This document shows, piece after piece, positions 1 to 8,078 of a DNA stretch of 12,922 nt; within the stretch, counting starts at the first letter, position 1, and each line of letters begins with the position of its first letter. A program made the translations under genes and the position numbers. This DNA is from Acidobacteriota bacterium (GTDB taxonomy: Bacteria > Acidobacteriota > Terriglobia > Acidoferrales > 2-02-FULL-67-57). The stretch spans positions 1 through 12,922 of the forward strand of contig JACQTG010000306.1 of the NCBI GenBank assembly GCA_016210895.1. Direction: 5' to 3'. Under the pieces are notes generated by a model. It did no database searches and had not been told where the DNA came from. It saw nothing but the letters and a program-made list of their open reading frames with translations.

Positions 1-1230
1 CCCGCGGATGTCCTGGGCAATTTGCTGCGCCAGCTTCAGTGCTTCCTGCTGATTCTTCTGCTGGCCTAGCATGGGCTCAATCTCCGTCCGCACTTCCTCG
101 AGCGGCTTGACCCTTGCCTGCTGGTGGCCGGTGACACGAACGATGTGGATGCCGTAGTCGACCTCCACCGGCTCGCTCAACGCACCCTCAGCCAGAGAGA
201 ACAACACCGTTTCCAGTGCTGGCACTACCTGACCGCGTTGGACCCAACCGACATCGCCGCCTTGCTCGGCCGTGGCCGTGTCCTCGGAACGCTGCTGGGC
301 AAGCGTGGCGAAGTCCCGGCCGCGCGCGAGCTCTGCGCGCACGCGTGCCGCCTTTCGGCGCACCTCCTCTTTCTGCTCTTCGCTGGCAACTGCAGGGAAC
401 CGGAAGAGGATGTGGCGGAAACGCACCTGCTCGGGGACCCGATAGCTCTCCCGATTGCGCTGGTAGTGGGCTTCAATTTCCTGCGGCGTCACGGGCGCGC
501 GCGCGGCCGCCCAGGCGAATTCGACCTCGACGTAGCGCACGCGGCGGCGCTCGGGCAGGGCGTAGCGGGTTCGGTTCTGCTCGAAGTAAGCGCGCAATTC
601 TTCCGCTGTCGGGTGGATTTCATCTCCCAATGTGCGCGGCTTGAAGAGAGCATATTCGACGGCAACTTTTTCGTTGCGGGCCCGGAAGGCCTGTTCCACT
701 TCTGCCTCACTCACCTGCAGCCCATCGGTGAGAAGGTGGTAGAGCTTGAGCTGCAGCCGCTGTGACCGCACGCGTTCCTCAAACTCGCCCACTGTCATTC
801 GCTCCTGCTGCACCAGCCGCTGGTATTCGGCCGCGCCAACGAATTCCCCGCCCGGGTTGAGCTCGGGCATGCGGCGAATCTGGGCCGCCACCTCCTCCGG
901 GGTGACTTCCAGGCCAAGCCGCCCGGCCTCATGTTCCAGCGCATGCTGGAAGACCAAGTCCTCGATCACCTGCTCAGCAAAAAAGCGTCGCAGCAGGGGA
1001 TTCGAGAGCCCCTGGCGGTTCTGCCACCAACTGACCTGGCGCTGCACCTCCTGCGCCGTCACCACCTGCTCACCCACGGTGGCGACGACATCCGGCGAAT
1101 CGATTGCCGTTCCATAGCCACCGCCCAGGCCCGGCACCAGTGTGATGACCATCATGAAGCCCACCACCAACACGATCCCCCAGAGGAGAACCTTGATGAT
1201 GCTTTTGCGCTGCCGAAAGAGTTTCAGCAT
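1..1230 (-). CDS. SurA/PpiD-like parvulin peptidyl-prolyl isomerase, membrane-anchored (3' end outside window)
   Basis: A 410-codon open frame starts at the ATG at 1230 and runs off the left edge without a stop. The start is backed by GAGG four bases upstream and a promoter-like pair further up. Residues 1-10 are basic (MLKLFRQRKS), and about 11-33 form one hydrophobic segment without a clear cleavage site, as in PpiD, so the protein is probably anchored in the inner membrane and faces the periplasm. Residues 45-190 resemble a SurA-type N-terminal chaperone region (VGEQVVTAQEVQRQ, then helices). The rotamase core spans about 268-369: VRFRHILF, SEDTATAEQGGDVGWV (316-330), and YGIHIVRVTGHQ. Two similar 31-residue units (208-238 and 248-278) precede and enter the core. 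The family cis-trans isomerises Xaa-Pro bonds in envelope proteins. The gene is divergent from the FecR-mre genes. Family call firm; whether it is PpiD, PrsA or SurA-like is not resolved. Confidence 0.9.
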   Translation of the reverse strand, partial: MLKLFRQRKSIIKVLLWGIVLVVGFMMVITLVPGLGGGYGTAIDSPDVVATVGEQVVTAQEVQRQVSWWQNRQGLSNPLLRRFFAEQVIEDLVFQHALEHEAGRLGLEVTPEEVAAQIRRMPELNPGGEFVGAAEYQRLVQQERMTVGEFEERVRSQRLQLKLYHLLTDGLQVSEAEVEQAFRARNEKVAVEYALFKPRTLGDEIHPTAEELRAYFEQNRTRYALPERRRVRYVEVEFAWAAARAPVTPQEIEAHYQRNRESYRVPEQVRFRHILFRFPAVASEEQKEEVRRKAARVRAELARGRDFATLAQQRSEDTATAEQGGDVGWVQRGQVVPALETVLFSLAEGALSEPVEVDYGIHIVRVTGHQQARVKPLEEVRTEIEPMLGQQKNQQEALKLAQQIAQDIRG

Positions 1231-1268
1231 CTTTCCTCGGGTTCCTCTTCCCGGGTACCCGCAGCTGC

Positions 1269-1298
1269 ATTCTAGCTCACCCGGAGCCCCTGCCTCAA
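1269..1298 (-). promoter_or_regulatory. Candidate sigma70-type promoter for the PPIase gene
   Basis: On the minus strand, TTGAGG (1298-1293, four of six matches to TTGACA) and TAGAAT (1274-1269, five of six to TATAAT) are 18 bp apart. The -10 box lies 38 bp upstream of the ATG at 1230, giving a leader of roughly 30 nt that contains the GAGG ribosome site. Prediction from consensus only. Confidence 0.45.
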
Positions 1299-1319
1299 GG
1301 CAGCCCAGGCCGCCCTCTA

Positions 1320-1359
1320 TTGAATCCACGGGAGGGCTATGCTAGGCTTCATTTACAAT
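1320..1359 (+). promoter_or_regulatory. Weak candidate promoter(s) for the FecR-mre-rodA operon
   Basis: The divergent gap holds TTGAAT (1320-1325) 17 bp before TAGGCT (1343-1348), a poor -10 box, and a better -10-like TACAAT (1354-1359) that has no -35 partner at normal distance. Either would put transcription just upstream of the ATG at 1386. The spacing supports starting the protein at 1386, not at the in-frame codon at 1320. Low confidence; a strong consensus promoter is not visible here. Confidence 0.25.
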
Positions 1360-1385
1360 GTACCCAACGGCAGGCACCCACAGGG

Positions 1386-2669
1386 ATGGTCGATAAGGAA
1401 GCCCCCAAAAAGCTCCGGTCACTGGAAGTTTATTGGACCATAGTTAGCTACCGCGCGGTGGCCATCCTAGTCCTCGTCCTGCTTGCTCTCGGCCTCGGGG
1501 TTTACTCGCTGCTTCGCCCGGGAGTCCTCCAGGCCACGCTGACTCGCGTCGCCAACTTCATCGCCAGCGGGGACAAACCGGGCACGGGAACGCAGGCGGC
1601 AAGGCCCGCCCAGGCACGGTTTGTTAACCTGGACGGTGAAGTGCGGGTGCGGAAAGCCAATGCCGTCCAGTGGGTCAATGCCGACTATCGCCTGCCATTG
1701 GACGAGGGTGACATCGTCCAAACCGGCACCAACGGGGTCGCCCGCGTTACGTTTGTCGACGGCACGGCCTATGTGGTCAAGCCGGAAACCTTGATTGTCA
1801 TCGAACGCAACCTGTCGCTGGAAAACCGGGCCACGCAAGTCGCCGTCCATATCACCTCCGGCGCCGTTGATCTCTCAACGGGGAGCTGGCAGGTGGCCGG
1901 GTCGAGCTCGGTCGTGTCGTTTGAGAACTTGGTCGCTCGGATGCAGCAGAATACGCGGGCAGCGGTGAAGAATGACCCCAAGGCCAACGTGCATGAGATT
2001 ACGGTATCGGAAGGCCAGGCGCAGGTAGAGAAAGGAAGCCAGCAGCTGGCGCTCGGCCCCTATGAGCGTGCCTCCTTCGCCGGCGCCGACGGAGCGCTGC
2101 AAACCGAGAAGGTAATCCGGCCGCCGAAGCTGGCGCGTCCGCGCAACCTCGAGCCCATCATCAGCCGCAACCCGAAAGAGGAGACCATTCGCTTTGAATG
2201 GTCGTCGGTGCCGGAGGCCCTATCCTACCGGCTGCGGATCTACACCTCCCCCTTGCTCACGCGTCAGGTCCTGGAACGCAAGAATATTGCGGCGACCAGC
2301 TTCGAAGCCCACGGTATGAATCCGGGTGAGTACTGGTGGAACGTCACCGCTATCGACGCCCAAAAACAGGAAAGCGCCGAGAGCGAAACCAACAAGTTCA
2401 GCCTCCACGAGCAGCCAGCCGAAGAAGAACTCCTGCTCGTGATTGACAACGTCATCCAGCACGGCCGCGTGATCGAAATTGTCGGCCGCACTGAGCCCGG
2501 TGCCACCGTGCTCATCCAGGGTGAGCAGGTGGCCTTGGTGGGCCCGGATGGTCGCTTCAAGCACTTCACGCGCCCCTTGTCGGGCGCCGGAGCGCACGTC
2601 ATCACCATCACCGCCCAGAACCAGCGCGGGGAAGTTGTGACGCGGCGCAAACCTGTTTATGTGCAATAA
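1386..2669 (+). CDS. Membrane-anchored FecR-domain protein with FnIII-like and C-terminal beta domains
   Basis: The protein has 427 residues from the ATG at 1386. An in-frame start at 1320 would add 22 residues that look like translated leader and overlap the promoter region. A single transmembrane helix lies at about 21-43 after a short basic N-terminus, so the bulk is probably periplasmic. Residues 78-145 match the FecR fold (RFVNLDGEVRVR, then LDEGDIVQTGTNGVARVTFVDG), with beta repeats continuing to about 240. Residues 250-340 look like a fibronectin type III domain (FEWSSVPEALSYRLRIY, ending in PGEYWWNVTAID). Residues 350-427 form a third beta domain with GATVLIQGEQVALVGPDGRF, typical of Ig-like or glucodextranase-B-type modules. 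No anti-sigma region or neighbouring ECF sigma factor is seen, so a classical FecR signalling role is unlikely. It ends 28 bp before mreB and is probably cotranscribed with the cell-shape genes. Function unknown; an envelope scaffold or wall sensor is a guess. Confidence 0.85.
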   Translation: MVDKEAPKKLRSLEVYWTIVSYRAVAILVLVLLALGLGVYSLLRPGVLQATLTRVANFIASGDKPGTGTQAARPAQARFVNLDGEVRVRKANAVQWVNADYRLPLDEGDIVQTGTNGVARVTFVDGTAYVVKPETLIVIERNLSLENRATQVAVHITSGAVDLSTGSWQVAGSSSVVSFENLVARMQQNTRAAVKNDPKANVHEITVSEGQAQVEKGSQQLALGPYERASFAGADGALQTEKVIRPPKLARPRNLEPIISRNPKEETIRFEWSSVPEALSYRLRIYTSPLLTRQVLERKNIAATSFEAHGMNPGEYWWNVTAIDAQKQESAESETNKFSLHEQPAEEELLLVIDNVIQHGRVIEIVGRTEPGATVLIQGEQVALVGPDGRFKHFTRPLSGAGAHVITITAQNQRGEVVTRRKPVYVQ

Positions 2670-2697
2670 CTATCTCCCACTGGGCCTCTAGCCGCCG

Positions 2698-3729
2698 ATG
2701 AATATGAACTTCCGTTCTGTCTACAGCGTGTTTTCGTCTGACCTGGCGATTGACCTGGGCACGGCCAATACCCTCGTCTACGCCCGTGGCCGCGGCATCG
2801 TGGTCAACGAGCCTTCCATTGTCGCCATCAACAAGAGTAACGGCGAAATCTGCGCCGTCGGCAAAGAGGCTAAGGATATGCTCGGGCGGACGCCGGGCAA
2901 CATCGTAGCCATCAAGCCGATGAAGGACGGCGTCATTGCCGACTTCAAAGTGACCGAGCGGATGTTGAACTACTTCATCCGCAAGGCGCACAACCGCAGG
3001 CTGCTCGTCCACCCGCGCATCATCATCGGCGTGCCGAGCGAGATCACCCCGGTGGAAAAGCGCGCCGTGCAGGACTCGGCCTACCGCGCCAAGGCTAGCG
3101 AAGTCTACCTGGTCGAGCAGGCCATGGCCGCCGCCATCGGTGCCGGTCTGCCCATCACGGAAGCCTGTGGCAGCATGATCGTGGACATTGGCGGGGGAAC
3201 GACGGAAATTGCCGTCATTTCCCTGAGCGGCATCGTCTTTTCCCGCTCCGTGCGCGTAGCCGGCAACGAGATGGACGAAGCCATCATGCACTACCTGAAG
3301 CGAAAATATAACCTGCTCATTGGCGAGCGCACCGCCGAGCAGATCAAGATTGAGATCGGCTCCGGCTACCCGCTGGAAAAACCCATGACAATGGAGATCA
3401 AAGGACGGAACCTGATCGAAGGCGTGCCCAAGACCGTCACCATCACCGATGCCGAGGTGCGCGAGGCGCTCTCGGAGTGCGTCTCCACCGTCATCAACGC
3501 CATCCGCGTGGCCCTGGAGCGCACCCCGCCCGAGCTTTCGGCCGACATCAGCGACCGCGGCATCGTTCTTACCGGTGGCGTGGCCCTGCTCAAAAACCTC
3601 GACAAACGGATTCGCGAAGAGACTGGGCTGCCCGTGTCGATCGCCGACGACCCGCTCGCCTGCGTGGCCCTGGGCACAGGGAAGATGTTGAGCGACTTCA
3701 AGCTCCTGCGTCTGATTTCGATCGAGTAG
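2698..3729 (+). CDS. mreB: Rod shape-determining actin homologue MreB
   Basis: The product has 343 residues, the normal MreB length, with the full actin-type ATP site: phosphate-1 loop DLGTANT (19-25), catalytic Glu in VEQAMAAAIG (E140), phosphate-2 loop DIGGGTTE (163-170) and adenosine loop GIVLTGGVALL (288-298). The N-terminal FRSVYSVF stretch could act as the amphipathic membrane contact. MreB polymerises on the inner face of the cytoplasmic membrane and steers the elongation machinery around the cell. The start is taken at the ATG at 2698; a second ATG at 2704 is equally possible, and neither has a good Shine-Dalgarno sequence, which suggests coupling to the upstream FecR gene. It is followed at once by mreC. 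Confidence 0.98.
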   Translation: MNMNFRSVYSVFSSDLAIDLGTANTLVYARGRGIVVNEPSIVAINKSNGEICAVGKEAKDMLGRTPGNIVAIKPMKDGVIADFKVTERMLNYFIRKAHNRRLLVHPRIIIGVPSEITPVEKRAVQDSAYRAKASEVYLVEQAMAAAIGAGLPITEACGSMIVDIGGGTTEIAVISLSGIVFSRSVRVAGNEMDEAIMHYLKRKYNLLIGERTAEQIKIEIGSGYPLEKPMTMEIKGRNLIEGVPKTVTITDAEVREALSECVSTVINAIRVALERTPPELSADISDRGIVLTGGVALLKNLDKRIREETGLPVSIADDPLACVALGTGKMLSDFKLLRLISIE

Positions 3730-3747
3730 GCAGCTGGACGAACTCTC

Positions 3748-4602
3748 ATGCGCGCGTTTCTCGAACGCCACCGGCCTCTCGCCTTGCTCGCACTAGTCCT
3801 GTTCGCACAGCTCCTGCTGCTTGCCTACCAGATCAAGACCGAAAACCAGATGCGGCTGCTGCGCCTCTGGGCGGTTACTCTGGTCACTCCGGTCGAGCGT
3901 GGCCTGGACATCGCCGTCGACTCCGTGGCCAGTGTCTGGAATCGCTACATTGCCCTGTATGGGGTTGAAGGCGAGAATCGCGCCCTCCGCGCCGAGCTGG
4001 AACGCGCTCGGCTCCGCCTCCACGGCCTGGAGGCCCGCGCCACAGAAGCCGAGCAACTGGCCGCGCTGCTGGACCTGAAGCAAGCGCACCCGCAGGCACC
4101 GCTGATCGCGGCTGAAATCATCGGCGCAAGCGCCGCCGGCACTTCGCGCGCCCTGTTTGTCAACCGCGGCCGCCAGGACGGTCTCAGGGTGAATATGGTC
4201 GTGCTCACCGCCGATGGCATCGTGGGCAAGATCATCCAAGTTTTCCCCACCTCCGCGCAGCTTCTCCTGCTCACCGACCGCGACAGCGGCTTGGGTGCGA
4301 TGCTGGCCAACAGCCGCGTGCAGGGCGTGGTCAAGGGAACCGGCGGCAGCTTATGCCAGCTCGCTTACGTCTCCAACGAAGAACCCGTTACCGTCGGTGA
4401 CCGCGTGTTAGCCTCCGGCCAAGACCAGCTTTTCCCCAAGGGGTTTCCGATCGGCACGGTGGCTTCCGTTCAGCCGGGAGAGTATTTCCAGGAAGTTCTC
4501 GTCCTGCCGACAGCCCAGCTAAACCGGTTGGAATACGTGTTCGTCCTGGCCGGTGCGCCCGGAACCTTGACTCTAACCGCCGACGGCATGGCTCGGGACT
4601 GA
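3748..4602 (+). CDS. mreC: Rod shape-determining protein MreC
   Basis: The 284-residue product has the standard MreC plan: short cytoplasmic basic start, one transmembrane helix (about 10-28), a charged coiled coil (about 72-112, rich in Glu, Arg and Leu), then the periplasmic double beta-barrel region (about 118-270). Recognisable core pieces are FVNRGRQDGLRVNMVV, DGIVGKIIQV, LLLTDRDSGLGAML and the late GDRVLASGQDQLFPKGFPIG. MreC links MreB to PBP2 and is thought to activate PBP2 in the periplasm, so its place between mreB and mrdA fits. The gap after mreB is 18 bp, with only a weak GGA upstream. Its stop TGA at 4600-4602 is one base before the TTG start of mreD, so translation of the two is probably coupled. 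Confidence 0.96.
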   Translation: MRAFLERHRPLALLALVLFAQLLLLAYQIKTENQMRLLRLWAVTLVTPVERGLDIAVDSVASVWNRYIALYGVEGENRALRAELERARLRLHGLEARATEAEQLAALLDLKQAHPQAPLIAAEIIGASAAGTSRALFVNRGRQDGLRVNMVVLTADGIVGKIIQVFPTSAQLLLLTDRDSGLGAMLANSRVQGVVKGTGGSLCQLAYVSNEEPVTVGDRVLASGQDQLFPKGFPIGTVASVQPGEYFQEVLVLPTAQLNRLEYVFVLAGAPGTLTLTADGMARD

Positions 4603-4603
4603 C

Positions 4604-5110
4604 TTGCTGCGCGAAGCCCGCACCGAGGTCCATCGCTTTTCTCCCGGCGTCCTCTTGGCCACGGTGGTGTTGGCCATCTTCCTGCAAGCCTACCTGCCCG
4701 TGCATTTGCCTCCGGTCGGTCTGCTCGACCTGCCCCTGCTGGTGGTCATCTACTTCGGCCTGACGCGGCGCAATCCCTCCACAGGTCTCTTGCTCGGGCT
4801 AGCCATCGGGATTACGCAAGATGCCCTCTCGAGCCACCCGGTGGGGCAATACGGTATGGCCAAGACGTTGATTGGGTTTGCCGCTTCCTCGGTCAGCATC
4901 CGCATCGACACCGACCAGCCCGCCAGCCGCCTCCTGCTCGTCTTCTTGCTCTACTTCCTCCACCAATTGATCTTTGGCGGAGTCGAGTGGCTGCTGCTGG
5001 CGCGCCCAGCGGCCTGGCTCAGCTTGCACACGCTTGAAGCAGCCCTTGTCAATGCGCTCCTGGCTGTGCTAGTTTTTCACCTGCTGGATCGCTTCCGCCG
5101 GCCTCCCTAG
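4604..5110 (+). CDS. mreD: Rod shape-determining protein MreD
   Basis: The product has 168 very hydrophobic residues with about five or six membrane segments (near 15-32, 39-53, 59-73, 84-99, 108-133 and 141-162), the usual size and shape of MreD. The stretch GLLLGLAIGITQDALSS (61-77), a glycine-rich helix ending in QD and Ser, is typical of the family. The start is a TTG one base after the mreC stop; no in-frame ATG or GTG gives a better product, and the ATG at 4588 is in another frame. MreD is the integral membrane partner of MreC and modulates PBP2 activation. Identification rests on position and topology more than on sequence, because MreD proteins diverge strongly. Confidence 0.92.
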   Translation: MLREARTEVHRFSPGVLLATVVLAIFLQAYLPVHLPPVGLLDLPLLVVIYFGLTRRNPSTGLLLGLAIGITQDALSSHPVGQYGMAKTLIGFAASSVSIRIDTDQPASRLLLVFLLYFLHQLIFGGVEWLLLARPAAWLSLHTLEAALVNALLAVLVFHLLDRFRRPP

Positions 5111-5125
5111 CCACTGCCAAACCCT

Positions 5126-5139
5126 GGGAGCGAGGGGTG
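5126..5139 (+). promoter_or_regulatory. Ribosome binding site and GTG start of PBP2
   Basis: GGGAG at 5126-5130 sits six bases before a GTG at 5137. This decides the start: the GTG gives a short charged cytoplasmic tail directly before the membrane anchor, as expected for PBP2. Confidence 0.6.
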
Positions 5140-6981
5140 AACTCAGGCTTCGGTCAAGAACGCAAACTGCCCCGCGAGCGGCTGGCGTGGTTGCGCCTGG
5201 CGGTGATTGCGGTTTGCGTGCTCCTGCTGGTCGGGTTTTGGCGACTCCAAGTCCTCCGGTCAGACTACTACGCCCAGTTGGCCGAGCGCAACCGCATCCG
5301 CACCCTGCCCATCATGGCTCCGCGGGGACTGATCCTGGACCGCAACGGCCGTGTGCTGGTCGACAACTACCCGGCGTTCAGCGTGATTCTCCTGCGCGAA
5401 GACGTGCCGCAGGCGCGCGGCTCGCTCGAGGCCATTGCCCGCGGCCTCAACCTGGACGCCGCTTGGCTCGCCCAGCGCCTGGAGGATTTTGGCGACGCCC
5501 CGCCCTACTTCCCCATCGTGCTCAAGGACGAGGCTTCGCTGGCTGACATCGCCTTCATCGAAGCCCACCGCAGCGACTTTCCCGAACTTGAACTGTTGAT
5601 GATGTACCGCCGGCGCTATCCACCCGACGGCTTCGGCAGCCACCTGTTCGGCCACGTCGGCGAAGCCTCCGCCGACGAGGTGGCTTCCGGGCGCTATGAA
5701 CTGGGAGATGTGATCGGCAAGAAGGGGATCGAACGCTACTACAACAACATTCTCCAGGGCGTGAACGGCCAGCGGCGGGCGATGGTGGACAGCCGCGGTC
5801 ATGAAGTCCGCGGCCCGGACTACAAACCCGAATACAAGCCGCCCGCTCCCGGCCGCCCCATCCGCTTGACCATTGACTACGACCTGCAGCGCGCCGCCGA
5901 GGACGCGTTGGCGGGACGCAAGGGTGCTCTCGTCGCCTTGAACCCGCAGAACGGCGACGTTCTGGCTCTCGTGAGCCATCCGGCCTTTGACCCCAATCTC
6001 TTCGCCGGGCGGATTCCGCCAGAGGAGTGGAAGCGGTTGCTCGAAGATCCCGAAAAGCCGCTGCTGAACCGCGTGACCCAGGCGCAACTGGCTCCGGGCT
6101 CGGTCTTCAAGGTCATCATCGCTGCCGCCGGCCTGGAAGAAGGCCTGTTCAAAAAGCCCTTCACCGTTCATTGCACCGGATCGGCCGTCCATTACGACCG
6201 CGTGTTTCGCTGCTGGGTTCCGGAAGGACACGGGACGGTTGGCCTCCACCGAGCTATTGTGCGCTCCTGCGACGTCTTCTTCTACGAAGTCGGCAAGCAA
6301 CTCGGCATTGAACGCATCGCCTATTACGCCGAAAAGCTCGGCCTGGGCCGGCCCACCGGCATTGATTTGCCGGCGGAGGAAGGTGGCTTGATCCCCTCAC
6401 CAGCCTGGAAGCAGCGCGTGCGCAAGCAGGAGTGGTGGCCCGGGGAAACCATCTCGGTGGCCATCGGCCAGGGGCCCATCATGGTTACCCCCTTGCAACT
6501 GGCTCACACCCTGGGCGGCATGGCCTCGGGCGGCGTGTTCGTTCGGCCCCGCCTCGTGCTGGAGCCAGCGAACAGAACCGATGCAGAACCAGAGCGGCAC
6601 GTTTCAATGAAGGAACGTACTGTTGCCGCTCTTACCCGCGGGATGTGGGGCGTGGTAAACGAGGATGGTACCGGGGTGGCGGCGCGGCTGCCGGATTTCG
6701 AAGTCGCCGGCAAGACCGGTACGGCGCAGCTCGTCGCCCTCAATACCTTGCGCCAGGTCGAGGGCCAGCGGCACTTGCGCGACAACGCCTGGTTCGTAGG
6801 GATGGCACCGGCCCGCAATCCAGAAATCGTGGTGGCCGTGCTGCTCGAGCACGGCGAGCACGGAGCCTCGGCGGCTCCACTAGCGCGCGCAGTCCTTCGC
6901 ACCTACCACGAGAAGAAGCAGGGTGAGACACCCATGTACTACACGCGCACCCTGGCCAGCTCGAAACCGGGGGCTCGCTAG
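5137..6981 (+). CDS. mrdA: Penicillin-binding protein 2 (elongasome transpeptidase)
   Basis: The 614-residue product is a class B penicillin-binding protein. A membrane anchor lies at about 16-36 (LAWLRLAVIAVCVLLLVGFW), followed by the PBP dimerisation domain (about 58-230, opening with APRGLILDRNGRVLVDN) and the transpeptidase domain (about 255-590). All three active-site motifs are present: SVFK (catalytic Ser322, Lys325), SCD (377-379, the SxN-type motif with Asp) and KTGT (526-529). It crosslinks peptidoglycan stem peptides in the periplasm and works as a pair with RodA, whose gene begins two bases after its stop. PBP2 rather than PBP3 follows from the mreBCD-rodA context and from the Asp in the second motif. 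The last 20 or so residues (HEKKQGETPMYYTRTLASS) look like a short flexible tail. No PASTA domains are seen. Confidence 0.97.
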   Translation: MNSGFGQERKLPRERLAWLRLAVIAVCVLLLVGFWRLQVLRSDYYAQLAERNRIRTLPIMAPRGLILDRNGRVLVDNYPAFSVILLREDVPQARGSLEAIARGLNLDAAWLAQRLEDFGDAPPYFPIVLKDEASLADIAFIEAHRSDFPELELLMMYRRRYPPDGFGSHLFGHVGEASADEVASGRYELGDVIGKKGIERYYNNILQGVNGQRRAMVDSRGHEVRGPDYKPEYKPPAPGRPIRLTIDYDLQRAAEDALAGRKGALVALNPQNGDVLALVSHPAFDPNLFAGRIPPEEWKRLLEDPEKPLLNRVTQAQLAPGSVFKVIIAAAGLEEGLFKKPFTVHCTGSAVHYDRVFRCWVPEGHGTVGLHRAIVRSCDVFFYEVGKQLGIERIAYYAEKLGLGRPTGIDLPAEEGGLIPSPAWKQRVRKQEWWPGETISVAIGQGPIMVTPLQLAHTLGGMASGGVFVRPRLVLEPANRTDAEPERHVSMKERTVAALTRGMWGVVNEDGTGVAARLPDFEVAGKTGTAQLVALNTLRQVEGQRHLRDNAWFVGMAPARNPEIVVAVLLEHGEHGASAAPLARAVLRTYHEKKQGETPMYYTRTLASSKPGAR

Positions 6982-6983
6982 CG

Positions 6984-8078
6984 ATGCCGCGCTCGGTCCG
7001 CCTTCGCGAGCTGGACTGGCTCCTGCTGGGTTGCGCGCTGCTGATTGGCGGGCTCGGCCTGATCGAAATCCACTCCACGACGCTTACCAACCCGCGCTTT
7101 GCCGGCCTGCATCTGCGCCAGATGCTGTGGATGGGAATCGGCCTCGTCCTCATGCTGATCCTGGCTCGTATTGATTACCACACCTGGCTCGACCAGGCCC
7201 CCTGGCTCTACTTGGCGGCGCTGGGAAGCCTCGTGGCGGTGCTGGTGTTTGGCAAGGAGCTGTTCGGCGCCCGCCGCTGGCTGGAGATCGGCGGAATTAC
7301 TTTTCAGGTCTCGGAGGTGACAAAGTTAGTTATAATCATTGTGTTGGCGCGCTATTTGAGCGAGGTTCGAACCGAGCAACTGAGCTGGGTTGAACTCGTC
7401 AAGGTGAGCCTGCTGGTGGGCGTGCCGATGCTGTTGATCGGCGCCCAACCAGATTTGGGAACCGCCTTAACGCTGGTTCCCCTTGTGGCAACGGGAGTTT
7501 TTCTCGCCGGACTGCGGTGGAAGCACGCTGCGCTGTTGGCGCTGGCAGCCTTGCTGGTGCTGCCCGCCGGGTGGCAATTGCTCCGACCATACCAGCGAGA
7601 ACGGCTGGCCACGTTTCTGAACCCTGGCCAGAACCCCAAAGGGCCCGGCTACCAGATTCTGCAATCGAAGATTGCGGTTGGCTCTGGCGGCTTTTGGGGT
7701 AAGGGCATCGGAAAGGGCAGCCAGAACCAGCTTGGGTTCATCCCCGTTCGCCACGCCGAGTTCATTATGGCCGCCTATGCCGAAGAGCAAGGGTTTGCCG
7801 GGGTGCTGTTGGCACTGCTGCTCTATCTGGCGCTGCTCATGCGCCTAGTCCACAGTGCCGAAACCGCGCCCGACCGCGCCGGTGCCTTCTTGGTGGTCGG
7901 AGTCGCGAGCCTCCTGTTGTTCCACCTGCTGGTGAACGTCGGCATGGTGGTGGGCTTGATGCCGGTGACGGGCATTCCCTTGCCGCTGATGAGCTATGGC
8001 GGCTCGGCTACGGTTTCGACTTGGATGATGCTGGGCCTGGTGATGAGCGTGCGCCTGCGCCGCTTCGTCAACCTCTAG
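6984..8078 (+). CDS. rodA: SEDS peptidoglycan glycosyltransferase RodA, with catalytic Asp replaced by Glu
   Basis: The 364-residue polytopic protein has about ten membrane segments and the SEDS signatures: RRWLEIG (97-103), QPDLGTALTLVP (155-166), a large loop with YQRERLATFLNPGQNPKGPGY (about 203-223), FIPVRHAEFIMAAYAEEQG (252-270) and the late PLMSYGGS (334-341). RodA polymerises lipid II into glycan strands and pairs with PBP2. Two signature positions are unusual. The motif normally read as H-(T/A)-D-F, holding the catalytic Asp, is HAEF here (Glu259, codon GAG at 7758), and FQPSE is FQVSE (Val109). Everything else, including the adjacent mrdA gene, argues for a working enzyme. The ATG at 6984 follows the mrdA stop by two bases, so translation is probably coupled. 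RodA rather than FtsW follows from the mre context. Confidence 0.96.
   Translation: MPRSVRLRELDWLLLGCALLIGGLGLIEIHSTTLTNPRFAGLHLRQMLWMGIGLVLMLILARIDYHTWLDQAPWLYLAALGSLVAVLVFGKELFGARRWLEIGGITFQVSEVTKLVIIIVLARYLSEVRTEQLSWVELVKVSLLVGVPMLLIGAQPDLGTALTLVPLVATGVFLAGLRWKHAALLALAALLVLPAGWQLLRPYQRERLATFLNPGQNPKGPGYQILQSKIAVGSGGFWGKGIGKGSQNQLGFIPVRHAEFIMAAYAEEQGFAGVLLALLLYLALLMRLVHSAETAPDRAGAFLVVGVASLLLFHLLVNVGMVVGLMPVTGIPLPLMSYGGSATVSTWMMLGLVMSVRLRRFVNL

Noticed and set aside
124..765. A 213-codon plus-strand frame at the left end
   Set aside because: Opposite strand of the parvulin gene, whose translation is recognisable throughout; no family resemblance.
1290..1303. Small hairpin CTGCCT-CA-AGGCAG as a terminator
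   Set aside because: It lies in a divergent gap upstream of both genes, overlaps the predicted -35 box and has no T-run on either strand.
1320..1385. A 22-residue N-terminal extension of the FecR protein
   Set aside because: It would overlap the candidate promoter region and puts a non-signal-like tail before the membrane anchor; the ATG at 1386 gives a normal short cytoplasmic tail.
2608..3771. A 387-codon open frame on the minus strand opposite mreB
   Set aside because: It is antisense to a clear mreB with all ATP-site motifs. Its product is low in recognisable motifs and rich in His/Asp/Gly, as expected from reading a GC-rich gene backwards.
5260..6300. A 346-codon open frame on the minus strand opposite mrdA
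   Set aside because: Antisense to the PBP2 gene, which has intact active-site motifs; no motif or ribosome site of its own.
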